Shown here: piece after piece, positions 53,392-62,448 of the stretch
Layout: every line of letters begins with the position of its first letter
How positions within the stretch are numbered: position 1 is the stretch's first letter
Assembly (NCBI RefSeq): GCF_016741775.1
Contig: NZ_JAERRK010000009.1
Location: 124,001-188,000, forward strand
Length of the DNA stretch: 64,000 nucleotides
From: Streptomyces actinomycinicus
GTDB taxonomy: Bacteria; Actinomycetota; Actinomycetes; Streptomycetales; Streptomycetaceae
Reading direction: 5' to 3'
Notes under the pieces: generated by a model
Told to the model about the DNA's origin: nothing
Database searches by the model: none
Seen by the model: the letters and a program-made list of their open reading frames with translations, nothing else
Program-made: the position numbers and the translations under genes

Positions 53392-54171
53392 TCACTCCCG
53401 CCAGGGCTGGTCGCGGTGGGCGAAGGCCGCGCGCAGCTCCGGCTCGCCGACGGCGCGGACGCCGCGCACGGCGACGGAGGTGAGGAACGACCGCTCGTCG
53501 CCGGCGGGTGTGCCGGCCAGCGTGCTCAGCAGACGCTGCCCGGCAGGGGAGGCCCAGCGTGAGTACGGGTGCACCTCGAACCGGGCGATGGCCAGGCAGC
53601 TCAGCGACAGCGTCAGGGGAAGGGCGAACCACAGGGCCACCAGCAGACGTGGCGTGCCGGTCTGGACGGGCAGCAGCAGTGCGGTCACCCCGGACGCGAC
53701 CACGGCCACCGCGGCGGCCCGCACCCGGCGTACGGCGGCCCCCACGCCGGACCCGCTGCCCTCGGGCACCGCGAGCCCCGCGCGCACCAGCCCGTCGGCG
53801 AGCCGGCGTACGGCCTCCGCGCCGGCCGCCCGGGCCCGCACCGGAGCGATCCGCGACTGTCCGCCGGGTCCTATGGCCCCTATGACGGAGTCCTCGATCT
53901 CGTCGTGGCCCTCCGGGTCGACCACCGTGGCCCAGCCGGTGTGCGCGAGCAGCAGCCGTCGCTGCCGGGCCATGGAGACCAGCGTGACGTCGGCGACCCG
54001 CGCGGGACCGCCGGACAGGAAGGCCGCCTCGTACAGCGTCAGATCACGCTCGCGGTCGGCCGGTGCGCCGTGCGCCTCCGCGGCCGCGGTGCGGAGGGCC
54101 GACAGGCACAGCCGGGCGCAGGCCGTGCCGGCGAAGACCCAGGCCAGGAGCAGGAGAAGGACCCAGAACAT
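53392..54171 (-). CDS. TIGR04222-domain membrane protein
   Basis: This 259-aa protein has an N-terminal membrane anchor (MFWVLLLLLAWVFAGTAC), a soluble segment with DLTLYEAAFLSGGPARVADVTLVSMARQRRLLL characteristic of TIGR04222, and a second hydrophobic pair around residues 155-205. The Gly/Cys-rich tail seen in many family members is absent here. Function unknown. It lies near DUF4142 and DUF692 genes on the same strand. Confidence 0.75.
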   Translation of the reverse strand: MFWVLLLLLAWVFAGTACARLCLSALRTAAAEAHGAPADRERDLTLYEAAFLSGGPARVADVTLVSMARQRRLLLAHTGWATVVDPEGHDEIEDSVIGAIGPGGQSRIAPVRARAAGAEAVRRLADGLVRAGLAVPEGSGSGVGAAVRRVRAAAVAVVASGVTALLLPVQTGTPRLLVALWFALPLTLSLSCLAIARFEVHPYSRWASPAGQRLLSTLAGTPAGDERSFLTSVAVRGVRAVGEPELRAAFAHRDQPWRE

Positions 54172-54268
54172 GACGTGTTTGTATGCCAGGGGTCCGGGCG
54201 GACGCCATGCCCTTTTCATCATCCGGACGGAGTGTTGCCGGGATGTGACGTTCCGTTTCCTGCGCAGT

Positions 54269-55039
54269 TCAGGGGCTGGTCGTCCCTGGCGGCGGGCTCG
54301 CGGCGGCGGGCGGCAGCGAGTACGACTCGCCCGGCGAGGGCACGACCGGCACGGCGGCGTTCGGATCGACCTCCTGCGGGGCCGGCACCGGGGAGGCGGA
54401 GGCCGCCAGATCCTCGGCCAGCGCGGCGAAGTCGACGTACCCCGTCGCCTCCAGGACCTTGATGTGGTCCAGGACCGTCGCATTGGCGTCGTCCGCGAGG
54501 TCACGGACCAGGGAGTTCTGCGTGCCGGCCCGTACCTGCGCGACCAGCGAGAACACCCGGCCGTGCGCGAGCCGCAGGATCGCGGCGAACTGCCGGTCGA
54601 AGTCCTGGCCCTCGGCCGCGTCCAGCGTGTCGAGCCACTGCTTCTGCTGCGCGTTGGGCTCGTTGGGCAGGGGCACGCCCAGCTGGGTCGCGACGGTCCG
54701 TACGTGCGCGTCCAGGGAGGTGTGGCCGTCGACGAGGTGCCGGCCGGCCGTGCGGACGGCGGCGCTGGTGCCCTTGCGCTGCGCGAGCTGTCCGGCGGGC
54801 AGCTCCCACAGTCCGGCCAGCCGGACCTTGGTGACGAAGTCCCGGTCCTGCGCGGACAGCGGGCCGTACGGCGTCGTGACCGTCTGCGCGCTCAACACGT
54901 TCGCGCTCGCCGGGTCCTGCCGGCCGGGGTAGGTCCAGAGCGGAACGAGCAGCGCGACGAGTGTCGCCGCGAGCGCGACGACGACGAGTCCGGTACCGCT
55001 GAATATGCCTCGGCCCTTGATGGGGGGTCGCGGTCGCAT
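54269..55039 (-). CDS. DUF4142 family exported protein
   Basis: This 256-aa protein has one N-terminal hydrophobic segment (residues 16-36) and a four-helix ferritin-like DUF4142 domain (LSAQDRDFVTKVRLAGLWELPAGQLAQ, then RDLADDANATVLDHIKVLE). A Pro/Ser-rich disordered tail follows. It is likely to be extracytoplasmic and membrane-anchored. ATG 55039 has GGAGG 6 nt upstream. Confidence 0.82.
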   Translation of the reverse strand: MRPRPPIKGRGIFSGTGLVVVALAATLVALLVPLWTYPGRQDPASANVLSAQTVTTPYGPLSAQDRDFVTKVRLAGLWELPAGQLAQRKGTSAAVRTAGRHLVDGHTSLDAHVRTVATQLGVPLPNEPNAQQKQWLDTLDAAEGQDFDRQFAAILRLAHGRVFSLVAQVRAGTQNSLVRDLADDANATVLDHIKVLEATGYVDFAALAEDLAASASPVPAPQEVDPNAAVPVVPSPGESYSLPPAAASPPPGTTSP

Positions 55040-55154
55040 GGTGCCTCCTGCACCGCACGCCAGGGGGTGCTCGGGGGTGGGTGCGGGGTTGGCATATTAC
55101 TGGGGGAACCGCAACGGCTTTCGCCCGCGGGGGAGGGGGCTTGTGCGGCGCGGT

Positions 55155-55319
55155 GGGCGCGGGTCCGGGTGGCGGCCGGGTGCGGGTGCGTCGTGGCCGG
55201 TCGGGCGGTTCCCCGCGCCCCTGGGGGTTGCGGTGCCGTCGGTCTGCATCCTGGCGGTGGTTTCCGGGTGGCCGGGTGCAGGTGCGTCGTGGCCGGTCGC
55301 GTGGTGCCCCGCGCCCCTG
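55155..55319. repeat. Dispersed Streptomyces intergenic repeat, copies C and D
   Basis: Two further shortened copies follow one another. Copy C (about 55155-55221) has arms GGGCGCGGG and CCCGCGCCC around a core with GGTGCGTCGTGGCCGGTCGGGCGGTTCCCC. Copy D (about 55274-55319) has GGTGCGTCGTGGCCGGTCGCGTGGTGCCCC and the same 3' arm but a decayed 5' arm. They fill the 306-nt gap between the DUF4142 and DUF692 genes, which contains nothing else. Confidence 0.75.
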
Positions 55320-55345
55320 GGAGTCGGGGTCGGCGGTCGGTGTTC

Positions 55346-56689
55346 TCAGGGGGCCGGCCGGGTCCGGCGTCGGAGGGCTCCGCGTAGCAGGCGTGCCGGC
55401 AAGGGGGTCTCGTGGGGAGCCGGGCCTGCTCGGTGCAGCCACCAGTTCCGCAGTTCGCGGTGCGCCCTCTTGTCGGCCGGGCGTCCCAGCTTCAGCAGAT
55501 GGCCGGCGAAATCCAGGGCGTCCCGCCGGTACCCGTCGCTCATCGGCCGCTGCCGCGCGTACTCCAGGAACGCCTCCCGGTAGCCCTCCCCGAGGATCAC
55601 CGGCAGCTCAGGTGCCACCTTCGCCACCACACCCGCCCGCTTCGCCGCGAGCGCCCGCGCCTGCACCCCCATCCGCGCCCGGTCGAACCCCTCCGGCACC
55701 GGCGTCCCCGCGACCAGGGACGACAGCACGGCGGCCTGCGCCATCCCGAGCCGCTCACGCACACCGGTCAGCGGGCGCGCCAGCACCCCGACACCCCCGG
55801 CCCGCTCACCGGCGGCGCCCGCCACCACCGGGGTGCGGCCCGGGGCGACCCGCCCCGCACGCGCCCGCCCCACCGCCACGGCCTTCCGGATCGCGGTCAG
55901 CTCACCCTCCAGCTCGGCCGGTCCGGGGAAGTTCTCGTCCCGCTCCAGGAGCACTCCGGGCGGCGCGACCCGGGAGGCGAGGCCGGTCAGGATGTCGAGG
56001 ACCGGGCGCGGCACGGGGTGGGCGTGGCTGTCGTGCCAGACACCGTCGCGTTCGAAGCCGCCCGCGACATGGACGTAGGCGATGGCCTCCACGGGCAGCG
56101 CGGCCAGCGCCTCGGCCGGGTCCTCACCGCGGTTGACGTGGTTGGTGTGCAGGTTGGCGACGTCGATCAGCAGCCGTACGCCGGTCCGCTCGACCAGCTC
56201 GGACAGGAACTGCCCCTCCGTCAGCTCCTCGCCGGGCCACGAGAACAGCGCGGCGATGTTCTCCAGGGCCAGCGGCACCGGCAGCGCGTCCTGGGCGATC
56301 CGGACGTTCTCGCAGAGCACGTCCAGGGCGTCCCGGGTGCGCGGCACCGGCAGCAGGTGACCGGCCTCCAGCTGCGGCGACGCCGTGAGCGCGCCGCCCG
56401 CCCGGACGAACGCGATGTGCTCGGTGACCAGCGGAGCGCCGAGCACCCGCGCCCGCTCGGCGAGCGCCGCGAGACGCCCCTCGTCGGGACGGTCCGCACC
56501 GCCGAGGCCGAGGGAGACGCCGTGCGGGACCACCGTCACGCCGCGCCCGCGAAGCCGCAGCAGCGACTGCGGGACGTGGCCGGGACAGACGTTCTCCGCC
56601 ACGACCTCCACCCAGTCGATGCCCGGCATCCGCTCCACGACGTCCGCGATCTCCGGCCGCCAGCCGATCCCCGTCCCCAGTCGCCGCAT
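55346..56689 (-). CDS. DUF692 / MNIO-fold multinuclear iron oxidase-like enzyme with C-terminal extension
   Basis: This 447-aa protein has a DUF692 TIM-barrel in its first 280 residues, with the likely iron ligands in EVVAENV, TEHIAF, LALENIAALF, LLIDVANLHTNH, YVHVAGG and DSHAHPV. DUF692 enzymes such as MbnB and TglH modify Cys or other residues in peptides. The C-terminal 150 residues (EGFDRARMGVQARALAAKRAGVV) are helical and not part of the barrel. ATG 56689 has GGAGGGGG upstream. No obvious Cys-rich precursor peptide gene is adjacent, so the substrate is unknown. Confidence 0.85.
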   Translation of the reverse strand: MRRLGTGIGWRPEIADVVERMPGIDWVEVVAENVCPGHVPQSLLRLRGRGVTVVPHGVSLGLGGADRPDEGRLAALAERARVLGAPLVTEHIAFVRAGGALTASPQLEAGHLLPVPRTRDALDVLCENVRIAQDALPVPLALENIAALFSWPGEELTEGQFLSELVERTGVRLLIDVANLHTNHVNRGEDPAEALAALPVEAIAYVHVAGGFERDGVWHDSHAHPVPRPVLDILTGLASRVAPPGVLLERDENFPGPAELEGELTAIRKAVAVGRARAGRVAPGRTPVVAGAAGERAGGVGVLARPLTGVRERLGMAQAAVLSSLVAGTPVPEGFDRARMGVQARALAAKRAGVVAKVAPELPVILGEGYREAFLEYARQRPMSDGYRRDALDFAGHLLKLGRPADKRAHRELRNWWLHRAGPAPHETPLPARLLRGALRRRTRPAP

Positions 56690-56818
56690 GCTGTTCCCCC
56701 TCCTCGGCCCGTGCTCGTGCGTCGAGTGAGGGGGGTATGGCCCCGGCGGCTGCGGTCGAACCCCCTCCCTGACGCGTTCAGAGCAACATTTGAGGTTCGG
56801 CACGGGTGCCGGCCTTCG

Positions 56819-57544
56819 TCAGCCGTCCCGGCGCAGTGCCGGATGCTCCGCGGCCACCGTGCACGAACCCGGGGCGATCTCGGTGAAGCCCGCGTCGCGT
56901 ACGAGGGGCAGCCCGCCGGCGGTCAGGCGGGGCCAGGCGGCCGGAGTGGCCGTGCGGACGGCGAGGGGGTAGCCGGCGTCCCGCCAGGCCGTCCGGGCGG
57001 GCGCGGGGAGGGCCCACCAGGCCAGCTGGGCGCCGTGGCCGGCCTGGGCCATCGCCTTGCCGGCCGACATCTCCAGGTCCGGGTTGAGCCAGAGCACCGG
57101 CTCGGCGGGGCCGGCCGGAAGGGGCGGCTCGGGGTCGTCCAGCTCGGTGCCCGAGACCTGGAGTTTCGCCAGGTCCTTGGGCCAGCCGTCCAGCGGGACC
57201 GGCGGGAAGACCCGCACCTCCGCGGACTTCCCGGTCACCGTGATCCCGGGCAGGGCCCCGGCGCGCCGCCACTCGGCGCCCCTGGCCCGCCGGACCACCT
57301 TCCGGATCCGCGCGTCCTCCCAGTTCCGCACGGCCTCGGCCCACTCTCCGTCACCGTGCGCACGTTCGTCGCCGAGCAGGACGAGCACGGCCCGCGCGGC
57401 CGTCTCCAGCGCGTCGGTACGGGCGGGCGGGGCGCTGCGCTCGATCCGTACGACGAGCGGCAGCACGAACTGCGGGGCCTCGTCGCGCGCGGTGCGCTCG
57501 GCACGGAAGGGACTGTCACCGGAAGGGGCTGGAACATGGCTCAC
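56819..57544 (-). CDS. Pth2-like peptidyl-tRNA hydrolase family protein
   Basis: This 241-aa protein has a C-terminal Pth2 domain of about 115 residues: NPDLEMSAGKAMAQAGHGAQLAWWAL matches the Pth2 K-x3-Q-x2-H core. The first 120 residues (FVLPLVVRIERSAPPARTDALETAARAVLVLLGDERAHGD) are a lineage-specific extension. It could recycle peptidyl-tRNA or act on other N-acylated aminoacyl-tRNA. GTG 57544 is the proposed start; longer in-frame extensions lie in antisense of the next gene. Confidence 0.7.
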   Translation of the reverse strand: MSHVPAPSGDSPFRAERTARDEAPQFVLPLVVRIERSAPPARTDALETAARAVLVLLGDERAHGDGEWAEAVRNWEDARIRKVVRRARGAEWRRAGALPGITVTGKSAEVRVFPPVPLDGWPKDLAKLQVSGTELDDPEPPLPAGPAEPVLWLNPDLEMSAGKAMAQAGHGAQLAWWALPAPARTAWRDAGYPLAVRTATPAAWPRLTAGGLPLVRDAGFTEIAPGSCTVAAEHPALRRDG

Positions 57545-57670
57545 GGAAGCCCACCCTACGAAGGCCCGGACGGGCGGATCAACGCGCGGTGCCCGCCCGG
57601 GAAATTGTGGCGACCGGCGATGAACCCACGGGCTGTTCCGACCCGTCTTGATCGACCGGAGGGGATGACG

Positions 57671-58108
57671 ATGAGCCAGTACTTCGAGATCGGTGACGAC
57701 TCGCTGTGGAATCCGGCCACCCGGGCCGCGCAGCTGTTCCTGCGGCAGGTCGCGGTGTTCGAGGCCGAGCTGGAGCTGCCGTCCGGCCTCGGGCCGATGC
57801 GCAACGACGAGTGCAAGATCGACCCGGCCGTGCTCGGGATCTTCACGCATGCGCTGCTCGCCCGGCACCGGCGGACCGGCCACAGCATCATCCAGGCCCT
57901 CTCCGAGAACTTCGTCGGCATCGTCGTCGTCCTCGCCGAGCGCGCCGGGATCGGCATCGACTGGGCCGGGCTCGAGGCCTTCCCTGACGGCCCCCTGACG
58001 GACGTGCAGGTCTCGGCCGCCGGGACGTCAGGGCCGCCGCAGGGGGGACCCTGGGCCGCGGCGGTGCGTGCCCGGGCGGCCGAGCTGAGCCGGGGCATGC
58101 CCCGGTGA
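57671..58108 (+). CDS. DUF6086-like small protein, first gene of an ABC-transporter operon
   Basis: This 145-aa soluble protein begins MSQYFEIGDDSLWNPATRAAQLFL, as I recall for DUF6086 proteins. ATG 57671 has GGAGGGG (57658-57664) 6 nt upstream. Its stop overlaps the ABC ATPase start (GTGA). Function unknown; the linkage suggests a role with the exporter. Confidence 0.7.
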   Translation: MSQYFEIGDDSLWNPATRAAQLFLRQVAVFEAELELPSGLGPMRNDECKIDPAVLGIFTHALLARHRRTGHSIIQALSENFVGIVVVLAERAGIGIDWAGLEAFPDGPLTDVQVSAAGTSGPPQGGPWAAAVRARAAELSRGMPR

Positions 58109-59025
58109 CCCCGCCCCCGGAGCCCTGCCCGCCACCCCGGGACGAGCCCCGTGCACCGTGTCTGCGCCTGGCCGACGTGGGCCGCCGCTACGGCATCCGC
58201 GGCCCCTGGGTGTTGCGAGGCGTCGACCTCACCGTCGCCCCCGGCACCCTCACCCGGATCGAAGGGGCCAACGGCACCGGCAAGTCCACCCTGCTGCGGC
58301 TGCTCGCCCGGCTCGACGCGCCCACCGAGGGATGTGTCACCGGGCGCCCGCGCACCGCGTACGTGCCGGAGCGGTTCCCGTCCGCCCTGCCCTTCACGGC
58401 CCTCGGTTACCTGACCCATCTGGGCATGATCGACGGCCTGTCCCGCGGCCCCGCCGCCCGGCTCGCGGCCACCTGGCTGGAGCGGTTCGGTGCGGGCGCG
58501 TACGCCGCCACGCCCATGGCGCGGCTGTCCAAGGGCAGCAGCCAGAAGGTCGCCGTCGCCCAGGCGCTGCTCGGCGACCCGGAACTGCTGGTGCTGGACG
58601 AGGCGTGGACGGGTCTCGACACGGCGGCGCGGGCGGAGCTGGAGCGGGCGGTGGCCGAGCGGACGGCCGCCGGAGGCGCCGTCGTCTTCGTGGACCACGA
58701 CCCCGGCCGGCTCGCCGGGGTTCCCGCCGCCCGGTACGCCGTGACCGGCGGAGGCCTGGAACGCCGTACCGGCGGCGTGAGTCCACCGGCCGGGCCGGTC
58801 ACCCGCGTCACCGTGCGGGGCCCGGCGGACGGCCGGCTGCCGGCCGGTGCCGCACGGCTCGCCGTCTCCGTCGAGGAGACCGCCCACGGCTGCCACCTCC
58901 TCGGCGTCCCCGCCGCCCGCTCGGACGTCCTGCTGCGCGCTCTGCTCACGGCCCGGCCGCCCTGGCACGTGGTCCGCGTCGAACCCGCCGGCGCCCCGCC
59001 CCCCGATCCCGGGAGCCGCCCATGA
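58105..59025 (+). CDS. ABC transporter ATP-binding protein
   Basis: This 306-aa ATPase has Walker A EGANGTGKST near residue 52, Walker B LLVLDEAWTGLD and H-loop FVDHDPGRLAG. The signature motif, normally LSGGQ, reads LSKGSSQK. The C-terminal 80 residues (VTRVTVRGPADGRL) form an accessory domain. It overlaps its neighbours by 4 nt on both sides, so the three genes are one coupled unit. Probably a small exporter or envelope-stress module. Confidence 0.85.
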   Translation: MTPPPEPCPPPRDEPRAPCLRLADVGRRYGIRGPWVLRGVDLTVAPGTLTRIEGANGTGKSTLLRLLARLDAPTEGCVTGRPRTAYVPERFPSALPFTALGYLTHLGMIDGLSRGPAARLAATWLERFGAGAYAATPMARLSKGSSQKVAVAQALLGDPELLVLDEAWTGLDTAARAELERAVAERTAAGGAVVFVDHDPGRLAGVPAARYAVTGGGLERRTGGVSPPAGPVTRVTVRGPADGRLPAGAARLAVSVEETAHGCHLLGVPAARSDVLLRALLTARPPWHVVRVEPAGAPPPDPGSRP

Positions 59026-59693
59026 CCGCTCTCCTGCGCTACCAGGCCGACCTGCTGCTGCGCTCCCAGCGCTGGCTCCCGCCGGTGATCCTGTACGCCG
59101 CGTTCCTCGGGATCGGGGTGCGCGGCGGCGAGCCGGTTCTCAACTCGCTCGGGTACGCGGCCGCGGCCCTGCTGCCGGTGACCGCCTGGCTGGTACGGAT
59201 CTGTGTCACCGGTGAGCCGCCCGCGGCCCGTGCCTGTGTCGCCGCCGTGCGCGGTCCCGTCCGGGCGCACCTCGCCTGCCTGCTCACCGCCCTGCTCGCG
59301 GCCGTGCTGCTCGGGATGTCGGCCACCGTGGTGGTGACGCTGATCAGCGCGCCGGTGAGCGACGGCCACCGGGTGCACGTCCCGCTGCTCCGGGCCGCCG
59401 CGGCAGGGCTGCCGGCCGCCCTCGTCTGCGCGCTGCTCGGCGCGGCCGTCGGCGCGCTCGCCAACCGCCCGGTGCTGCGCTCCACCGGCCGCGCGGTGCC
59501 GGCGACGCTGCTGGGCGCGCTGCTCGCGGTGGTGCTCACCGGTTCCCCGGCGCAGGCCGCCGTCAGCGGCCTGGTCACCGGCTCGCAGACCGGCCGGGCC
59601 GCCGTACCGCTGCTGCCGCTTGCCGCGGCGGCCCTGCTCACGGCCGCCGCCTTCGCCGCGGCGTCCTGGCTCACCGCCCGCCGGTCACCCTGA
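59022..59693 (+). CDS. ABC transporter permease subunit
   Basis: This 223-aa protein has about six hydrophobic helices (YAAFLGIGV, AAAALLPVTAWLV, LACLLTALLAAVLLG, LPAALVCALLGAAVG, VPATLLGALLAVVL, LLPLAAAALLTAAAF). It is coupled to the ATPase by an ATGA overlap and is the likely membrane partner of the upstream ATPase. Substrate unknown. Confidence 0.8.
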   Translation: MTALLRYQADLLLRSQRWLPPVILYAAFLGIGVRGGEPVLNSLGYAAAALLPVTAWLVRICVTGEPPAARACVAAVRGPVRAHLACLLTALLAAVLLGMSATVVVTLISAPVSDGHRVHVPLLRAAAAGLPAALVCALLGAAVGALANRPVLRSTGRAVPATLLGALLAVVLTGSPAQAAVSGLVTGSQTGRAAVPLLPLAAAALLTAAAFAAASWLTARRSP

Positions 59694-59764
59694 GCCGGCG
59701 CTGGTCGGGCCGTCGGTCTCGGCCGGCTTCACCGCCCCGGCGGTCGTGCGGTGGCCGTCGTCGC

Positions 59765-60649
59765 TCACGTCTTCGCGTGGGACGGGGGCCGGTGCCCGGT
59801 CGGTGCCGGTGCGTTCGCCCGGCCGATCAGCTCGGAGACCTTCACGAACCGGTAGCCGCGGCTGCGCAGCTCCGGTACGACCGCGCGGACGACCCTCTCG
59901 GTGGTCGGGGCGGCGCTGCGGGTGCAGTGCATGACGACCACCGAGCCCGGCTTCACCCCGTCGAGCACCTGCCGGGCCACCGCGTCCGCGTCCGTGGCGA
60001 ACGCGTCACCGCTCACCACGTCCCACTGCACCGCGGTCACCCCGAGCCCGCTGAGCGCGCGCAGCGCCTGCTGGTCGTAGCAGCCGCCGGGGAAACGGAA
60101 GTAGGGCATCGGGTTCGGTACGCCGGCCTTGCGCAGGGATGTGTACGCCCGCTGGACGTCCGTCCGCATCCGGTCGGCGGTGACGGTCGGCAGGCCGTAG
60201 CAGCCGGCGGTGAACGCGTAGTGGCTCCAGGAGTGGTTGGCGACCTCGAACTGCGGGTCGCGGCCGAGACTGCGGGCCTGATCCGGGTACTGGTCGGCCC
60301 ACCGGCCGGTCATGAACACGGTCGCCGGCACCTTCAGCGTGCGCAGGGCGGCGATCAGACCGGGGTTGTCGAAGTGCTCGCCGGAGGCCGCCCGGGGCCC
60401 CTGGTCGGCGGTCATGTCTGCGTCGAAGGTGAACGCCACGGTCTTGCCCAGGGTGCGCGGGCCGTGTTCGAACACCGGGGTCAGCCCGCCGGGGCCCGGG
60501 GCGAGGACCGGCGGGCGCGTGGCGGACGGGCGGGCGGAGCCGGGGGACCCGGCCGGGGCGGGGCGGGTGGTGCCCGTGGTTCCGCAGGCGGTGAGCGCCG
60601 CGCCCAGGGCACACAGGGCGGCGGCGATGCGGCGTACTGAGGGGGTCAC
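59765..60649 (-). CDS. Polysaccharide deacetylase (NodB-type) lipoprotein
   Basis: This 294-aa protein has a lipobox (LTAC, Cys about residue 22), a Pro/Ser-rich linker and a NodB homology domain. The metal site motif 1 reads AFTFDADM, and the H-x3-H equivalent is NHSWSHYAF. The catalytic Arg region is YFRFPGGCYD, and the C-terminal His is in VVMHCT. It probably deacetylates cell-wall or extracellular polysaccharide. GTG 60649 is the start. Confidence 0.88.
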   Translation of the reverse strand: MTPSVRRIAAALCALGAALTACGTTGTTRPAPAGSPGSARPSATRPPVLAPGPGGLTPVFEHGPRTLGKTVAFTFDADMTADQGPRAASGEHFDNPGLIAALRTLKVPATVFMTGRWADQYPDQARSLGRDPQFEVANHSWSHYAFTAGCYGLPTVTADRMRTDVQRAYTSLRKAGVPNPMPYFRFPGGCYDQQALRALSGLGVTAVQWDVVSGDAFATDADAVARQVLDGVKPGSVVVMHCTRSAAPTTERVVRAVVPELRSRGYRFVKVSELIGRANAPAPTGHRPPSHAKT

Positions 60650-60812
60650 CGTACGAACGTAGGCCTGGATGTCTATTTATATGGTGATGTGACACATGGC
60701 GCGGCGGTGCGGTCACCCGCCCGGCGGGCGGGTGACCCGACGGGTGACCCGGGTGCCGGCGGGGTCCGGGTGCCGGCCGGGGTCCGGCCCGTGGCTCGTG
60801 CCCGGGTGTCCC

Positions 60813-62336
60813 TCAGCCGAGTTCGCGGCGTTCCAGCGGCCGTACCGCCGGGCCCTGGAGGACCGTGCCGTCGACGGCGAAGCGGGAGCCGTGGCAGGGG
60901 CACTCCCAGGCGCCCTCCGCCCGGTTGAAGGAGACCAGGCAGCCGAGGTGGGTACAGCGGGCCGACACCGCGTGCAGCACGCCGTCCGCGTCGCGGTGCA
61001 CGGCGACCCGTTCGCCGCCGGAGCGGACCAGCGCGCCGTCGCCGGGCGCCAGTTCGTCGACCGTGGCCGCCGGCTTCAGCCGGTCGCCGACGAAATGCCG
61101 GGCCACCTCCGCCTGCGTCTTCAGCAGCGACGGGGCCTCACGCACCACCGACTTCAGCCGGCGCGGGTCGTACAGCTCCCGCCAGGCGCAGTCCCGGCCG
61201 GTGATCAGCGCGGTCAGCAGCAGGCCGGCCATGATGCCGCCGCTCAGGCCCCAGCCGCCGAAGCCGGTGGCCACGTAGGTGTGCCGGGCGCCCGGGTGGA
61301 AGGGGCCGACCAGCGGGACGGTGTCGGTGGACTCGTTGTCCTGGGTGGCCCAGGCCTGGTCCAGGGTCACCCCGGGGAAGTGCACCTCGGCCCAGCCGGC
61401 GAGCCGGTCGAAGCCGGCCCGCGGATCCCCGGTGCCGGGCGTGAAGTGCTCACCGGTGACGACGAGCAGGCGCTGCCCGTCCTCGCCGTAGGGCGCGGTG
61501 CGCACCGAGCGGGTGTTCTCGTCCGGCGTGATGTACATGGCCCCAGGGTCCGCGCCGTCGCCCAGCGGCCCGGCGACGACCAGCTCCCGGCGCGGCGACA
61601 GCCGGGCGAACAGCAGGGCCCGGTCGAACACCGGATAGTGGGTGGCCACGACGACGTCCCGGGCGGTCACGGTGGCTCCCGCCTCCGTCCGGAGCCGGCA
61701 CGGCTCGCCCTCCGTCAGACCGGTGACCCGGGTCTGCTCGTACACCCGGCCGCCGTGCGCGAGCAGGTCGGCGGTGAGCGCCCGCAGGTACTTGACCGGG
61801 TGGAACTGCGCCTGCCCGGTCACCCGGACCGCGCCCGCCACCGGAAACGGCAGCCCGGTCTCCGCGGTGAACCCGGCCGGCAGGCCCGCCTCCCGGGCGG
61901 CCTTCGCCTCGGCACGCACCTCGGCCACCCGCGAGCGGTCCCGGACGTACGTGTAGGCGTCCCTGGTCTCCCACTCGCACTCGATGTCCAGCGCGGCCAC
62001 CAGCGCCGCCGCGTGCTCGATCGCCTCCGTCTGCGACCGGGCGTACAGCCGCGCCCCCTCGGGCCCGCGGGTGCGCCGCAGCCGGTCGTAGATCAGGGTG
62101 TGCTGGGCGGTCAGCTTGGCGGTGGTGTAGCCGGTGACCCCGCCCGCGGCCCGCCCGGCCTCCAGCACCGCCACCCGCTGCCCGGCCCGGGCCAGCTCGT
62201 GGGCGGTGCTCAGGCCGGCGATGCCCGCGCCCACGACGGCCACGTCGACGTCGAGATCTCCGTCCAGGGCGGGGTGGGCCGGCCCTGGGGCGGTCCGCAA
62301 CCAGTACGAATCGGTGACCTTCCGCTGCTCACGCAT
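60813..62336 (-). CDS. FAD-dependent oxidoreductase fused to a Rieske 2Fe-2S domain
   Basis: This 507-aa protein has an N-terminal DAO-type FAD domain (VAVVGAGIAGLSTAHELARAG from about residue 32) and a C-terminal Rieske domain with CTHLGCLV and CPCHGSRF, the complete C-x-H ... C-x2-H ligand set. Fusions of this kind are annotated as gamma-glutamylputrescine-oxidase-like/Rieske proteins. The donor substrate is unknown. ATG 62336 was chosen; upstream frame extensions lie in the PPK2 neighbour region. Confidence 0.87.
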   Translation of the reverse strand: MREQRKVTDSYWLRTAPGPAHPALDGDLDVDVAVVGAGIAGLSTAHELARAGQRVAVLEAGRAAGGVTGYTTAKLTAQHTLIYDRLRRTRGPEGARLYARSQTEAIEHAAALVAALDIECEWETRDAYTYVRDRSRVAEVRAEAKAAREAGLPAGFTAETGLPFPVAGAVRVTGQAQFHPVKYLRALTADLLAHGGRVYEQTRVTGLTEGEPCRLRTEAGATVTARDVVVATHYPVFDRALLFARLSPRRELVVAGPLGDGADPGAMYITPDENTRSVRTAPYGEDGQRLLVVTGEHFTPGTGDPRAGFDRLAGWAEVHFPGVTLDQAWATQDNESTDTVPLVGPFHPGARHTYVATGFGGWGLSGGIMAGLLLTALITGRDCAWRELYDPRRLKSVVREAPSLLKTQAEVARHFVGDRLKPAATVDELAPGDGALVRSGGERVAVHRDADGVLHAVSARCTHLGCLVSFNRAEGAWECPCHGSRFAVDGTVLQGPAVRPLERRELG

Positions 62337-62448
62337 GGCCGCCGGGTACCCCCGCCGGTGAGGCTCACGTGTGCCGGCTCCCTCCCGCGCCGCGCACCGG
62401 AGCGGCTGCGGGCCGCGGCGGCCGAACGCGTGCCGCGCCCCGTCCGGC

